Positions 37,100 to 47,720 of a stretch of DNA of 64,000 nucleotides are shown piece by piece; within the stretch, counting starts at the first letter, position 1, and each line of letters opens with the position of its first letter. Under the pieces are notes generated by a model. The model did not search any database and was not told where the DNA came from. It saw only the letters and a program-made list of their open reading frames with translations. Location of the stretch: positions 10,187,756 through 10,251,755 of the forward strand of contig OW388292.1 of the NCBI GenBank assembly GCA_936450465.1, in the 5' to 3' direction. Both the position numbers and the translations under genes were made by a program. The DNA comes from Gibbula magus (taxonomy: Eukaryota; Mollusca; Gastropoda; Trochida; Trochidae).

Positions 37100-37420
37100 A
37101 GTTCCTACTACGTTCTTTTCCTTCCAAAAAATGTTGTTAAACGGCCTCGAACGGGACAGAGACAGCTAACTGTTATGAAGAAGTTTTCAAATACGATAGA
37201 CAATTCTTAGTACGCCCATGTCGTCTTTACTCCGTCCTCTAATAGTTGGTACCATGTTTTGATTGAACAAAATTGCCCGTTCATCTCGTGCTCAAAACGT
37301 TTTACTTCAGTCCAACGCCGTTATCAGTCAGTTTATATGCGTTCTCAACCAAACCTATCTCGTTCTTAATACGCCCACATTCTTGCATTGATATTTCCGT
37401 TTTCAGTTTTAATTTGAATT
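37100..37420 (-). repeat. Copy of the 381-1396 element family, inverted
   Basis: CTACTACGTTCTTTTCCTTC and GTTAAACGGCCTCGAACGGG are the reverse complement of the right end at 1322-1380. The rest has the family's CTCGTTCTTAATACGCCC and CGTTCTCAACC words. Confidence 0.55.
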
Positions 37421-38529
37421 TTGTTTATATATTGTGGACAAAGAATTTTGTCCATTAAAATCTCTTGCCTCAAACCAAACAATTAGATAACAAAGGAAAG
37501 GATATATGTTTTGTGGATGATTTGTTCCCAATCCGTTTATTATAAATATTATATGCTTAACCAAAGAACTCTGCACACGTGTACCTGTACTGTTTCTCTG
37601 TTTCCATCCAAAAGTTGTAGAAAACCATCAGTCGGCATATAAACAGATTGTTAATGTTTCACTTGTTAAACTAAATGGAATCAACATTGAGAATCACTTG
37701 AAAGCACCTGTGCAAATATCAAAAAAATAATCACCCGTGTCTCCTCACCCGTATGGGTAATATTATAGAGTTCCACCATTTCTGATGGGTTTTTTTCTCG
37801 AAATTTTATAAATTTACCTATTGTTAGAAAATAATTACATGGTATGTGTTTAGTTTGCAATCAGGGTTAAATAGTTTTGCTGCAGCATGCTCTATACATC
37901 CGAAGATCATACTATCATACTCCTCTTAACAATGTGCACCTGTTAACAACACGCCAAAGTAATGACGTTGCAGATGTCGACATGGTGATAAAAAGATTGC
38001 ACAAATAAAATCAACCGACAGTAGCAGTGTTTTTGGGCGTGGTTCGGGGGTGCGGGTGTGTGAGGGTGGGGCAGTAATTTATGGCCAATTGATTGTCTTA
38101 TCAATTATCGTTTCAATATAACATTACTAAGACCATCATAAATTATATGTTATCAGATTATTCATCTCTAAGATTCATGTAGGCGTTTCTTTTGGCCGGT
38201 TGTGTACAAAGGCAGATTTGCACATGGTAATGATAGCATGTTCTCACGTGCTGTTATATTCAAAATATTATTGTCAGAGTTGCGAGCAGAACAAATTCAT
38301 GACACACAAAATTCGAAAATTTGTATAAATTATGCAAATATAAGACAAACCGAAACAAACAAACAGCACATCTGCAAATCATAGTGATTAAATTTGTAAA
38401 GTTTAGAAACATATCATCAATTAGTATCAGAGCTGTAAGTGAAACAAAATCAGACGGACGAATTGTCAGACGGACATTTTGATTGGTGAATTTTACTTTC
38501 ATCAACATCAACTTCTATAAAAGAAAATA

Positions 38530-38719
38530 TTACAATTTACCGCACCTTTCATCGAAACATTTTACCGCACCCCCTATTACAATTTACCGCAGTAAACTTT
38601 ATTACATTTTACCGCGTTTTTATTACAATTTACCGCATTATTACATCTTACCGCGTTTTTATTACAATTTACCGCAGTTATTACATCTTACCGCGTTTAT
38701 TACAACTTACGTCGTAACA
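38530..38719 (-). repeat. Right TIR made of GCGGTAA units
   Basis: Reverse complement of 35138-35345 with only a few differences: one unit fewer and a small change near the inner end. Confidence 0.9.
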
Positions 38720-38725
38720 AACGCT

Positions 38726-39472
38726 AGCTACTCATCGAAGACTCTTGACGATAACTCAGTCATGGACAAGGGTGTTGAAACATTATGTCAACAATCTTCC
38801 AACGTTATGTCCTCGAGGAGAAACATGATCTCGGGATCAACACCTACATATTACGTATTTACTTATAACCCACTTACACGTATGCCTAACTGCATCTTAT
38901 GTGCTAACTGTACAAAACAACATGTAACTAACTGAAACATGAGCCACAATAAGTAACCACCCTCTATAAGATAAGACATATTTTTGCATTCATCAAAAGT
39001 AGAAATTGTTGCAAATGTCAATGCATATATGGATATATGGATTTGCAGTCTGGTTTCTACGAAGAATGATATTATACCTTTTCAGACAGATCCCACATCT
39101 GGGTTCAATAACGAGGTAAACATGTGCATTTAGATGTGCAGAGATAGGCATTATCTAATCACAATGTAGCCAATGTAAATGTAACTAACGGGCTTACACA
39201 ATGTAGTATTGTGAAAAATAAGATACCAACGAAAATCAAACAAAGGCAGTCAATAGGACCGACAGTGTGCTTTATGAGACAATAAAACATGCTCGTGATT
39301 TCAGACGTCAGTTAGAGCGTCGCTTAGAAAATGACGTCATATTTTACGTCACGTTGATTGTTCAATGCTAGCGAATGTGTTCTACGACGGGAGACATTAG
39401 TATTTTCAAAAAATAGTTTTTACAAACAACATAATATCTCCCCGTTTTTTTTATGGCAAGGCGAGTAACTGC
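38726..39472. other. Intergenic sequence, nothing recognised
   Basis: No supported feature. Confidence 0.5.
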
Positions 39473-40176
39473 TTAAAGGATAGATGAAATGACATATGAT
39501 CCAAATCGGATTCATTAAAATGGGATGTCAATTTGACAATTGCTCGATTTTAAATTTCTGAAATCGGTCCATAAATTACTTGTATACGGCTTTTTAAAAA
39601 AACGCCTGATTTAGCCCCGGCGACCAGAATGAAAGTCTGCGGGGGTGTGACCCGTGAAGGGATGACTTCTGTGACGTATGTGGAGGAATTTGATTATCAG
39701 CGATAGTCACAATTCAACGTAATTTCGCAACATTTTGATTGTTAATTTCACAAAGATAACTTCAATAAACCAACTTAAATTTCCCATATTTCGAATGTTT
39801 AGATATCCAACTAGGTAATTCCGCAGATGACAATTACACAATTATACATAAACATGTCTTTTTGGCGATGTAATACACCTCATAAATTCATTTAGCGGCA
39901 GTGATAATCATCATTAATTAATTAACGAGACACCGGCGGAGTAGCTATCTAGCCGCCCCGCATGTCGCTTATCACAGTCACGCCTCAGTGAGCATTTTCA
40001 AAAGGATTCGCCGAAAAAATTGCGATAGTGTTAAAATGGGTGAATTAAAATCGTCTTAATTATCAATTGCAAGTGTATATTGTCTCGATTTTATGCTCAA
40101 TTGATTCCGATATACAATATACGTAGAGGTAATCATGTGTCATTCTTGAGAAAAATGCATTTCATCTATCCTTTAA
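39473..40176 (+). mobile_element. Nonautonomous TTAA-flanked element (piggyBac-like MITE), young copy
   Basis: TTAA-AGGATAGATGAAATG at the left and CATTTCATCTATCCT-TTAA at the right form a perfect 15-bp TIR with TTAA on both sides, the target signature of piggyBac-type insertion. The 700-bp interior is noncoding and aligns with 11126-11698. It has an extra insert at about 39620-39690 (GCGGGGGTGTGACCCG) that the older copy lacks. Mobilised in trans if at all. Confidence 0.8.
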
Positions 40177-40188
40177 GGGCATCTCATA

Positions 40189-40309
40189 TAAGAAATAGAA
40201 GACTTGTTGTTGTGCTTTATCGTACAATAAAACATAGCAGAGAGCATAAAACACTCCCTGCTATGTTTTATTCAACGATAAAGTACGCCAACTCGTCTTT
40301 TATTTCTTA
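40189..40309. repeat. Near-perfect hairpin, 121 bp
   Basis: Arms of about 52 bp. TAAGAAATAGAAGACTTGTT at the left pairs with the right-hand AACTCGTCTTTTATTTCTTA, and the inner CAATAAAACATAGCAG pairs with CTGCTATGTTTTATT. The loop is about 15 nt. It starts 12 bp after the 39473-40176 element. Confidence 0.8.
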
Positions 40310-42046
40310 ATTGTATTACAACGTCCATGCTAATGAAGACATGAAATTTTCCTTAAAACACTGCTTTTAAAAAAATCATTGAAATTGTCTGAAGTGGGCG
40401 CGATAGGAGAGTGAAATGTCTTCTGGCTTGTTTTATGACATCCTACAGCAACGATGCGTCATCACTTTTAGTCCAAAAAGGTACATTATGACCACAACAT
40501 ACTGTACTATCATAATTTCTATTTTTCATAAAATTCACATTAAATGCCAAATATTATGAGCAGTCATAAGATATTAAGTATAACTCTGACCGACTGACTA
40601 AAATTTTGTTTATCTCCTCACGAAATATATCCTCATCACGACTTTATCCGGTAGAAACACTTTGTGTTTAGCTCCATTGAAAAGTTGGTATCATTTTCAC
40701 ATCGGTGAATGCCCCTTTTTCTATGTAAGTGTGTTTCACTTTCAATTTAGACAAATTACATTTGGAATGATAAGAAAGAAAATGAAAGAAACGCAATGAA
40801 AATATTAAACTATTTGAGACTGAGGGGGAATTCGGTGTGATTGATAAGGAAATATTGATTGAAGCTTTAAAATAACCCACTCTTCGCATCTTTTATGAGT
40901 GGTTGAGAATGAATCTCATTGACAATAAATTGTGATGTTTTGGGAAGGAAGTTTCTGAGAACGTTTGTTATATTTACTTTTTATTGTTAAACCATAACGT
41001 TTTGGATTATACTACTAAAGATGACCTTTTCAAAATATTGTATTTGCTTTTACATAACATAAATAAGTGTTGATAGATCATATAATATTTGCTCTGTGTT
41101 TATATTGTCATAAGTCAAATGAGGATGCGATTCAACAAATTAAATCAGATATTTACTGAATATGAAACATTTAAACAATGAGGAAGAAGACGAATAAATT
41201 ACCCAAACTCATAAGTCCCCTTTAAAAGAATGTATGTAATGGTAATGTAACATCCCCAGTATTGGCGAAAATATGTTAGTTGCATTTAAATGGAAAGGGC
41301 CAAATATTACAAATACAAGTATTTGGATTTATAATTTTAAAAAATGGTGGTCCATATTGGTCTTACAGTATATTACAGTTATGTTTCGAAAACGATTTGG
41401 ACCGGACGTGCTTATGGACGAATAACGGGCAAATTTATGTTAAAACGTTAACATAGTAATATACATACTTACTAAATGTTCACTGGATGCATTCTACTCC
41501 ATCTTTATTAATGTTTTTTTTCTTAGACAGAATACTGTTTCACTTAGATCATCCTTTATTCATTATTATTGGCTTTGTTTTGTCTTTATAACGTTTTTGT
41601 ATAAAAAATAATTTTCTCTCTCACTGTATAAATATTAGAAGATAATTCATTTGGCCAGTTTGTTTGGTGTTGGTTGTTTTATATGAAGCGTTGTAAAATA
41701 GATGGCCCGAAACGAATGATTCTGTAAAGTCGAACTCTCCGATGTAGTTTATGACATTGCCCTTCAAATGGTTCGATGGTGTAATGAAATAATTTAACTT
41801 TCAATAAATATTATAACTTTAGAATCACTATAAAAGATTCGTAAAGAGGTGCAATTACACAACCTTTGTATCACAAAGCAGCTGGAGGTGCATGCTATGA
41901 GCGTGAGCATACATTACCAGATTACCAGATTACTTTATTTATTAAAACAACTAACTAAATATATAATGAAAATAAACATTGCCGATCACCACCCAGCATA
42001 TTTAAAAGAAATCCTCCTACGAAAACTTTAGAAAGGACCAACTTAC
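40310..42046. other. Intergenic sequence, nothing recognised
   Basis: No supported feature. Confidence 0.5.
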
Positions 42047-42185
42047 GTTGCAGATTTGACCTTGGCCTTGGAGAAATGGAAACATCCCATTTGTCACGCG
42101 TCCCTTTATGAAACAGAGTTGTCACGCCTGTGCCAGGGCCGACATGTACAGAGACCACACGATCTACTGATGTGGTGTCGGCTCA
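42047..42185 (-). CDS. Possible host exon, unassigned
   Basis: The minus strand reads VSVHVGPGTGVTTLFHKGTR and onward, ending at a strong donor, CTGCAAC/GTAAGT. Composition is protein-like and locally GC-richer than the surroundings. The acceptor is uncertain (CATCAG or TTGAG near 42165-42185), without a good pyrimidine tract. I do not recognise the family. It may be a lone exon of a gene with large introns or a decayed fragment. Confidence 0.25.
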
Positions 42186-42439
42186 ATGTGTTGTTGTGCT
42201 TGTCTTCTTGACAACATTTAATTTCATTCTTCAATTGTCTGAACCTTTTCCCATGTGCTTTTCACACATAACAACAACTGCTGTCATCCCATGCTTATTC
42301 CATGCTTGTTTCATGTTATCTCATATCAAACTCCTGTATGCGTTTTCAAAGTTCCTCAGTAGAAGTACAACATCCCGACCAATGAATTGATCCTCAATAC
42401 TATAAAAATAATACTATGTTTACCTCATAGCGTGTTTTT

Positions 42440-42790
42440 TCCATTGAGAGTAGTTTCAGTTTACATACTCGGGTGAAATAAATCACCTCAAAGACATCCC
42501 CAGAATAACGAGAATTATAGATTAATTCTGACCTGAAACAGCTGAGAATTATAGATTTTCAGTTCGTGACAAGTAATGCTTAAAACTTTTCTGAACATTG
42601 AAGTTACCAACCTATTTATACATTTACATTTGTATCCTCTTCAAATCACATACGTGACGTAGATGTTGTCTCAATTGTCTACAAAGACTGATTACCGCTT
42701 GCCTGCCTAAGACAGTTAGGTAAGGAGGCAATTGCAAGTAATTTTAAACATTTACTGCTAGGAGAAAGGGGAGCAGCTTGCAACTCGAGT
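42440..42790 (+). repeat. Dispersed repeat, paired with 28430-28790
   Basis: Diverged copy; see shared words in the partner entry. Noncoding. Confidence 0.6.
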
Positions 42791-43067
42791 TGAATAGGAA
42801 ATCAGAATGTCGTACACATTTTCATTGCATATTTAGCAGCCCCGACTAAATCGGAGCTATCAGTTTTTGTGCAGTTTCCGACGCCGCCACGTTTTGTTTT
42901 GGCTTGGTTTTTTTTATCCCCCGCCACGATAGTGTTACGAAAGCCCAGAGGACCCAAAATGGTATTTTGATTTTTCTTTTTAAAAATAGAGCCATGGGCT
43001 CTGTAGCTCATCAGGATGTGTATTGTTATAATAAATTTTCTCAGCTTGTTCTAGAGCTTTTCTTACT

Positions 43068-43267
43068 GGAGAAGATGATGAAAATAGGTTTTAAATGTTG
43101 TGACTCCTGAGACCTTATTTGGGGTCACGGGGTCATCAAATCTACAATTAAGAATCCCCATTGGGCAAGGAGTCTGCACACAACTTGAGGAGAAGAGGAA
43201 AATAGGTTTTAAAGGTTGTGACCCCTGTGACCCCATTTGAGTCACGGGGTCACGAAATCTATAATAA
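43068..43267 (+). repeat. Tandem duplication of about 80 bp
   Basis: 43068-43150 and 43187-43267 share GAAAATAGGTTTTAAA-GTTG, TGACC and GTCACGGGGTCA with ATCTA-AAT. Confidence 0.75.
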
Positions 43268-43429
43268 GATTACGACTTTCGATTAACCCAACTGAAAATA
43301 ACAACATGAAGATGTAAGAGTTATCATTCGTGTTGCTCCTGCACTAAATTCTGTCAGTTTGGAAGAAGGAAGTTCAAAGTAAAGACGATTAAACACTGTT
43401 TATTCGAGAATCTGTTCTTTTTCGCTTAT

Positions 43430-43620
43430 TGACAACTATCGCAATAGTTATCGCAAAAGTAGGTCAGAATAGAAAGTAGCTACCGCGATATTTAGTCACA
43501 ATATACTGTCGCTATCGCAATAGTCCTGGTTGGTCAATAGTCACCCCTAATAGTCACAATAGACAATCGCTATCGCAATAGTCCTTGTAGGTCAATAGTC
43601 ACCCCTATTATTTGGTATAT
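43430..43620 (+). repeat. Tandem repeat with CTATCGCAATAG palindromes
   Basis: CGCTATCGCAATAGTCCT and GGTCAATAGTCACCCCTA occur twice (about 43510 and 43569), with further CTATCGCAATAG-like words at 43437. Confidence 0.75.
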
Positions 43621-44160
43621 CAACTATGGAAAAGGACCAAGATTTGAAAAGGTTTTCGTTAAAATCCATCAAAGGTCACGATCACTGCAATGGATCACAG
43701 TTTTGAATCATTACACAATGAAAAGTGACCATTGATGGTGTGACCTTGAAGGTCAAAGGTCAAGGTTGAGAGTTCTGTAATCTTTAACCAAAAATTGTAA
43801 ACACGCTAAGTAGAAAATCAGACTCTTATTTTGTATATATCAACTTTGGAGAAATACCAATATATGAAAAGGTTTTGGCTTAAATCCGTCGAAGGTCAAG
43901 GTTACAGCGAGGTCACGACTTCAGCATGCATTTGCGAATATGCCTTTTATTAACTATTAACACTTTGAATCATTACATGGTTGTTATGCACAATAAAAAT
44001 GATCATTGATTTTGTGAAACTAGTTTAAGCATCATGCATTTGCGAATATGCCTTATTTTAACTGTGAACACTTTGAATCATTACATGGCTGTGTACACGA
44101 TCAAAAGTGAGGTCACAAGATATGAGTTAAAGCCATTTTAACCTTTTGATCAAATCAAAA
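43621..44160 (+). repeat. Tandem-duplicated block rich in AGGTCA half-sites
   Basis: Two diverged copies (from about 43622 and 43847) share ATGAAAAGGTTTT--TTAAATCC and TTTGAATCATTACA, and part is repeated again at 43935-44110 (GCATTTGCGAATATGCCTT). Several AAGGTCA words occur, including GACCTTGAAGGTCAAAGGTC. Confidence 0.6.
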
Positions 44161-44955
44161 ATTGGTTTTGAGAACTCATATTCGTAAATTGTATATTATA
44201 CCCCCTGGGAATTCTTTTGACATGTTCACAATCAAACCCCGATGATTAACAAACTTGTGTAGTGACCTCATGATGGTCACTTCAAACGTTTTAGTAGTGA
44301 CTCCAGTGATCATTCAACTTGTTAGTAATTAATGACTCCAATGATGAAAAAAATTAATGTACCCGCCAGTGATAATTTAACTTGTTTATACTGGCTCCGA
44401 TTCTAATAAAAACTGTGTGAAATCACCCTATTGATAGTCATGAGATCTTAATGATACTAGTTCTAAATGCAATTTCTTGAATTTAATGTTATATTTATAA
44501 CAATTTGCGCACTTTATTGAGGCTTTTGATAAGGCGTCGTAGGGGCTGCTCTGTGTATTTGGTGTCCCGCAATAGCTGATTTTGTTATTTTCGGATGCCC
44601 ATAACTGCCTTGACGTTAACTGTTATAATTCATACATAAATCTAACAATGTGATGCAATCAGATAACGTTTGATGCTATGATCACTCGATGATGAAAAAT
44701 CGAAAACGTTGTTCTCAATCACTTCTTTAGAGTTTTTACCCACAAAATCAATGTTAGTGATAACATTCGTTTTGATTACACAAAGTGGATATTCCAACTT
44801 TTGTCAAGACATGATTAACAGTAAATGCTGACCCCATTTGTCAACCAAAATAATCTTTGACTTTGAGGAAGGGCGATAAAAATTGCCTCCAAATATGTAG
44901 TTTATTAGTTTATAATATAATACTTTCAAAATCCATTAACAGGTCAAGTAACAAA
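44161..44955. other. Intergenic sequence, repeat-like
   Basis: Loose recurring phrases (GTGACTCCAGTGAT, CCGCCAGTGATAATTTAACTTG) at 44260-44400. No coding content. Confidence 0.4.
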
Positions 44956-45149
44956 TACGAGGGGTGTGTCAAAGGTTTCTGACCTGAATATGAACAATTG
45001 TCAAAAACGCAAACATACTTTTTCATGAGTAGCATTCCAATGACGTATAAATTGCACGTCAATCACGAAATGCATATACTTGGGTTGTCTGTGATGACCT
45101 GGTCTTCCACACTAGCCCGACATTGTCTACCAAATTCGACAGAAATGAA

Positions 45150-45640
45150 TGAAGAGTTGTTATCAAGTATGGTTTAAAAATAAACATTTCAAAGGGAGTT
45201 CATGAAGATATGTCACACACAGTAGGATATTCTGCTCCATCATTGAAGTGTGTTAAAAGTGGTGTACTGAGGGGTAGAGAGAGCACCAAAGACGAGCCAC
45301 GCCCTCGTACATCTAATGACGTCACCGCAGGGGGAAACATATGAAGAAGCAAGACCGGCATGTGACCATTCTAGATACTTAGCTGCTGCTCACCATATAA
45401 GTAAAACATCAGTTAAACGAATTATACAAGATAATTGAAGAAGGGTTCCACAGTCAATGACGTGTATAACGCAAATGAACTGTGCCAAATATTGGAAAAG
45501 AGAAAGGAAGGGGTACACTGCTCAAAAGTGTGTGGTTTCTTAAGGACATGCACATCGCTGAGGTTGCAGTCAGTGCGGCACAGGACTGTGGGTTCAGGAT
45601 TCTTTCCCACCCTGCCTATTCTCCAGATCTAGCCCCTCAG
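45150..45640 (+). pseudogene. mariner transposase, 5' part
   Basis: The HTH region reads RVVIKYGLKINISKGVHEDM and then PSLKCVKSGVLRGRESTKDE-PRPRTSNDV, matching the mariner N-terminal domain and its linker. The catalytic-domain end reads VAVSAAQDCGFRILSHPAYS and then PDLAP. Stops, frameshifts and a large loss between the two domains (much of the first part of the catalytic core is missing) make it inactive. The reading is interrupted inside the SPDLAPSD motif by the LINE. Confidence 0.7.
45628..45640 (+). repeat. Target-site duplication of the LINE, left copy
   Basis: TCTAGCCCCTCAG, repeated exactly at 47559-47571. Confidence 0.85.
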
Positions 45641-45646
45641 TCCCAC

Positions 45647-46848
45647 AAGGTAGCATTTTATCTGTCACATTATTTAGCATCAAAATCAACAGCTTGGCTA
45701 AAGTCTTAAATGACCATACAGATGGTTCACTTTTTGTGGACGATTTTGGAGTTTCCTGCAGAGGCAAAAATATGCCATCAATCGAGCGCCAATTGCAGCT
45801 ATGCCTCACCAAAATACACAAATGATCGTTGGAAAACGGCTTCAAATTTTCCAAAGCCAAAACATCTTGTGTGCATTTTAGCAATATGCGCAAAATGCAC
45901 CAAGATCCAGAACTTTTTCTGGATAAAACTGCAATCAAAGTCGTTCATGAAGCAACGTTTCTTGGTCTCACTTTTGACAGCAAACTTTCTTTTATCCCTC
46001 ATCTTAAAAATCTAAAAGCTAAAGGCTTAAAGGCATTAGACCTTTTAAAGGTCGTATCAAATAATAAATGGGGTGGAGATGAAGAAACTCTTCATCTCTA
46101 TCGATCACTCATCCGTTCCAAACTAGATTATGGCTCCATAATCTATGGATCTGCCCGCCCCTCTTATATCAACATGCTAGATACTATCCATCACCAGGGT
46201 CTCAGGCTTTGTCTTAGGGCCTTTAGAACTTCACCTGTTGAAAGTCTTTATGTTGAAGCTGATGAGCCTTCTCTTGAAGATCGGCGCATCAAGCTAGCAC
46301 TACAATATATCATCAAAGCCAACCCTTCTAATCCTGCATACAACTGCGTATTCAATTCAGAATACCAGCACTTGTATAGTTCAAAACCTAAAGCAATTCC
46401 TCCTCTCGGTATCCGGCTTCATCAGCATGTTGAAGACTCGGATATCGACCTAACAACAATAGCAGAGCACAGTTTGCTTACCACTCCACCATGGCAGCTG
46501 GTCAAGCCCCGTGTTAATATCATTTTAACCAAATATAAACAATCTGACACTGATCAATTGGTATTTCAACAGGCTTTCTACGAGCTCTGTGATTTGTTCA
46601 CAGATTATAAACAAATATATACAGACGGGTCTAAGGATGGCTCCACAGTTACTGCTGCAACTGTGACTCCATCTAAAACATATGCTTCCAGACTGCACAA
46701 TGGCAGTAGCATCTTCACTGCAGAAGCTAAAGCCATCCAAAAAGCCCTCGGCACATTAAAAACTTCAAATGCAAATACTTATATTATCTTCTTTGACTCT
46801 TTGTCCTGCTTGCAAGCCTTAAAAACTGTAAAACTGATCACCTCATAA
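45647..46848 (+). pseudogene. LINE ORF2: RT C-terminal half and RNase H start
   Basis: From 45647 the frame gives QGSILSVTLFSIKIN (RT motif with the PQG turn), the catalytic LFVDDFG box near 45737, a TGA at about 45819-45821 where Trp is expected, and then an open frame from 45829 (ENGFKFSKAKTSCVHFS, TFLGLTFDSKLSF). The thumb region (SKLDYGSIIYGSA) is followed by the RNase H start IYTDGSKDGS and EAKAIQKAL, then FFDSLSCLQAL. The frame breaks near 46832 and a stop follows at 46848. RT fingers, the endonuclease and ORF1 are missing. Confidence 0.8.
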
Positions 46849-47385
46849 TTCGGGATGTATTATCACTTCATAATACCTGTCTCCAATGCGAAATCGTCTT
46901 TTGCTGGCTTCCTAGCCATATGGGTATCAGAGGCAATAGCAAAGCTGATTCAGCAGCTAAATCAGCATTAAACCTCAAACTTATTCCCCCAACTAAAATT
47001 CCATATACAGATTAAAAACCAGCTATTAAATCTTACATTAAACAATCTTGGAAGTCCCATTTGGACCAACAACAGTATAACAAACTTTACTCCAACCTTA
47101 TTTAGGCTACAAATCTCTATCCTCTTTTACCCGGCAGGAAGCTTGTGTCCTACGACGATGTCGTATTGGACACACTCATATCTTTTAAAGGGGGAAGATC
47201 CCCCGACGTGTATCCCCTGCCAGTGTCCCCTCACAGTAAAACACATTTTGTGTGAGTGTTGGGACACTGCACATATCAGGGAAACGTTTTACCCCAATAT
47301 TTCAATTGCTCAAATTTTTAGTCACTTCGGTGAATATAGAATTTTAGACTTCTTAAAGGCAGTTAACCATTTTGATAAACTATAA
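46830..47385 (+). pseudogene. LINE ORF2: RNase H end and C-terminal zinc-binding region
   Basis: After a one-base shift the frame reads TDHLIIRDVLSLHNTC, then WLPSHMGIRGNSKADSAAKS, the His and final Asp of RNase H. Stops and a shift break it around 47012-47105. The last part (47143-47385) has HSYLLKGEDPPTCIPCQC and then LTVKHILCEC, the C-terminal CCHC-like finger of I/Jockey-type LINEs. It ends HFDKL-stop. Confidence 0.75.
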
Positions 47386-47558
47386 TTTTTATATATTCTA
47401 TATCAGCTTTTAACCAAATTGTGATAAGTTGCTGGTGTTTTTACGGCCTTCGTGTCGTTCTTGTATGCTTTTGCTGTTATTTTAAATATCTAATTTAATC
47501 AAATTTCTCGCCGCTAATGTCTGCAATATTGCCCAAGTGGCGTTAAACAATAACTCAC

Positions 47559-47571
47559 TCTAGCCCCTCAG
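47559..47571 (+). repeat. Target-site duplication of the LINE, right copy
   Basis: TCTAGCCCCTCAG, identical to 45628-45640. Confidence 0.85.
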
Positions 47572-47690
47572 ACTTCATTCTCTTCCCTCGACTGATCTGG
47601 GTAGCCATACATTTGAGACCCAACAGGAACGTCATTGCAGCAGTAGAGACGTTTGTATGGTTACGTGACAATAATTAGTGGTTTTCACTG
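47565..47690 (+). pseudogene. mariner transposase, 3' part
   Basis: Reads SDFILFPRLI and then RNVIAAVETFVWLRDNN, continuing the mariner catalytic domain just after SPDLAP. One base is missing relative to the 5' part, so a frameshift preceded or accompanied the insertion. A stop follows within 30 codons. Confidence 0.65.
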
Positions 47691-47720
47691 GAACAGAATA
47701 CTGTTGGAACACCCCTCTTA

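Larger units (their letters stand above)
35132..38725. mobile_element. Long-TIR nonautonomous element, 3.58 kb, 6-bp target duplication
   Basis: Inverted ends of about 200 bp (35138-35345 and 38530-38719) begin TGTTACGACGTAAGTTGTAA and end with its complement. Identical 6-bp AACGCT flanks lie at 35132-35137 and 38720-38725. If the end is drawn one base further out, the duplication reads ACGC. The interior holds only other repeats and simple sequence, with no transposase, integrase or polymerase motif. The TG...CA ends and 6-bp duplication do not point clearly to one superfamily. The arms are far better preserved than the contents, which suggests recent mobility in trans. Confidence 0.8.
45641..47558 (+). 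mobile_element. 5'-truncated LINE with RNase H domain (I-superfamily-like)
   Basis: Flanked by an exact 13-bp duplication. The 5' end is cut inside the reverse transcriptase, as expected for target-primed reverse transcription that stopped early. The 3' end is short noncoding sequence finishing GGCGTTAAACAATAACTCAC, a terminus I associate with molluscan LINEs with ACTC-type tails. No poly(A) is present. Confidence 0.8.
44956..47720 (+). mobile_element. mariner-family transposon, split by a LINE
   Basis: Starts TA-CGAGGGGTGTGTCAAAGGTT, a mariner-type end. Transposase fragments lie on either side of the LINE at 45641-47558, and the protein alignment resumes exactly at the insertion site. The 3' terminal repeat was not found, so the right edge is approximate. 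Confidence 0.65.
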
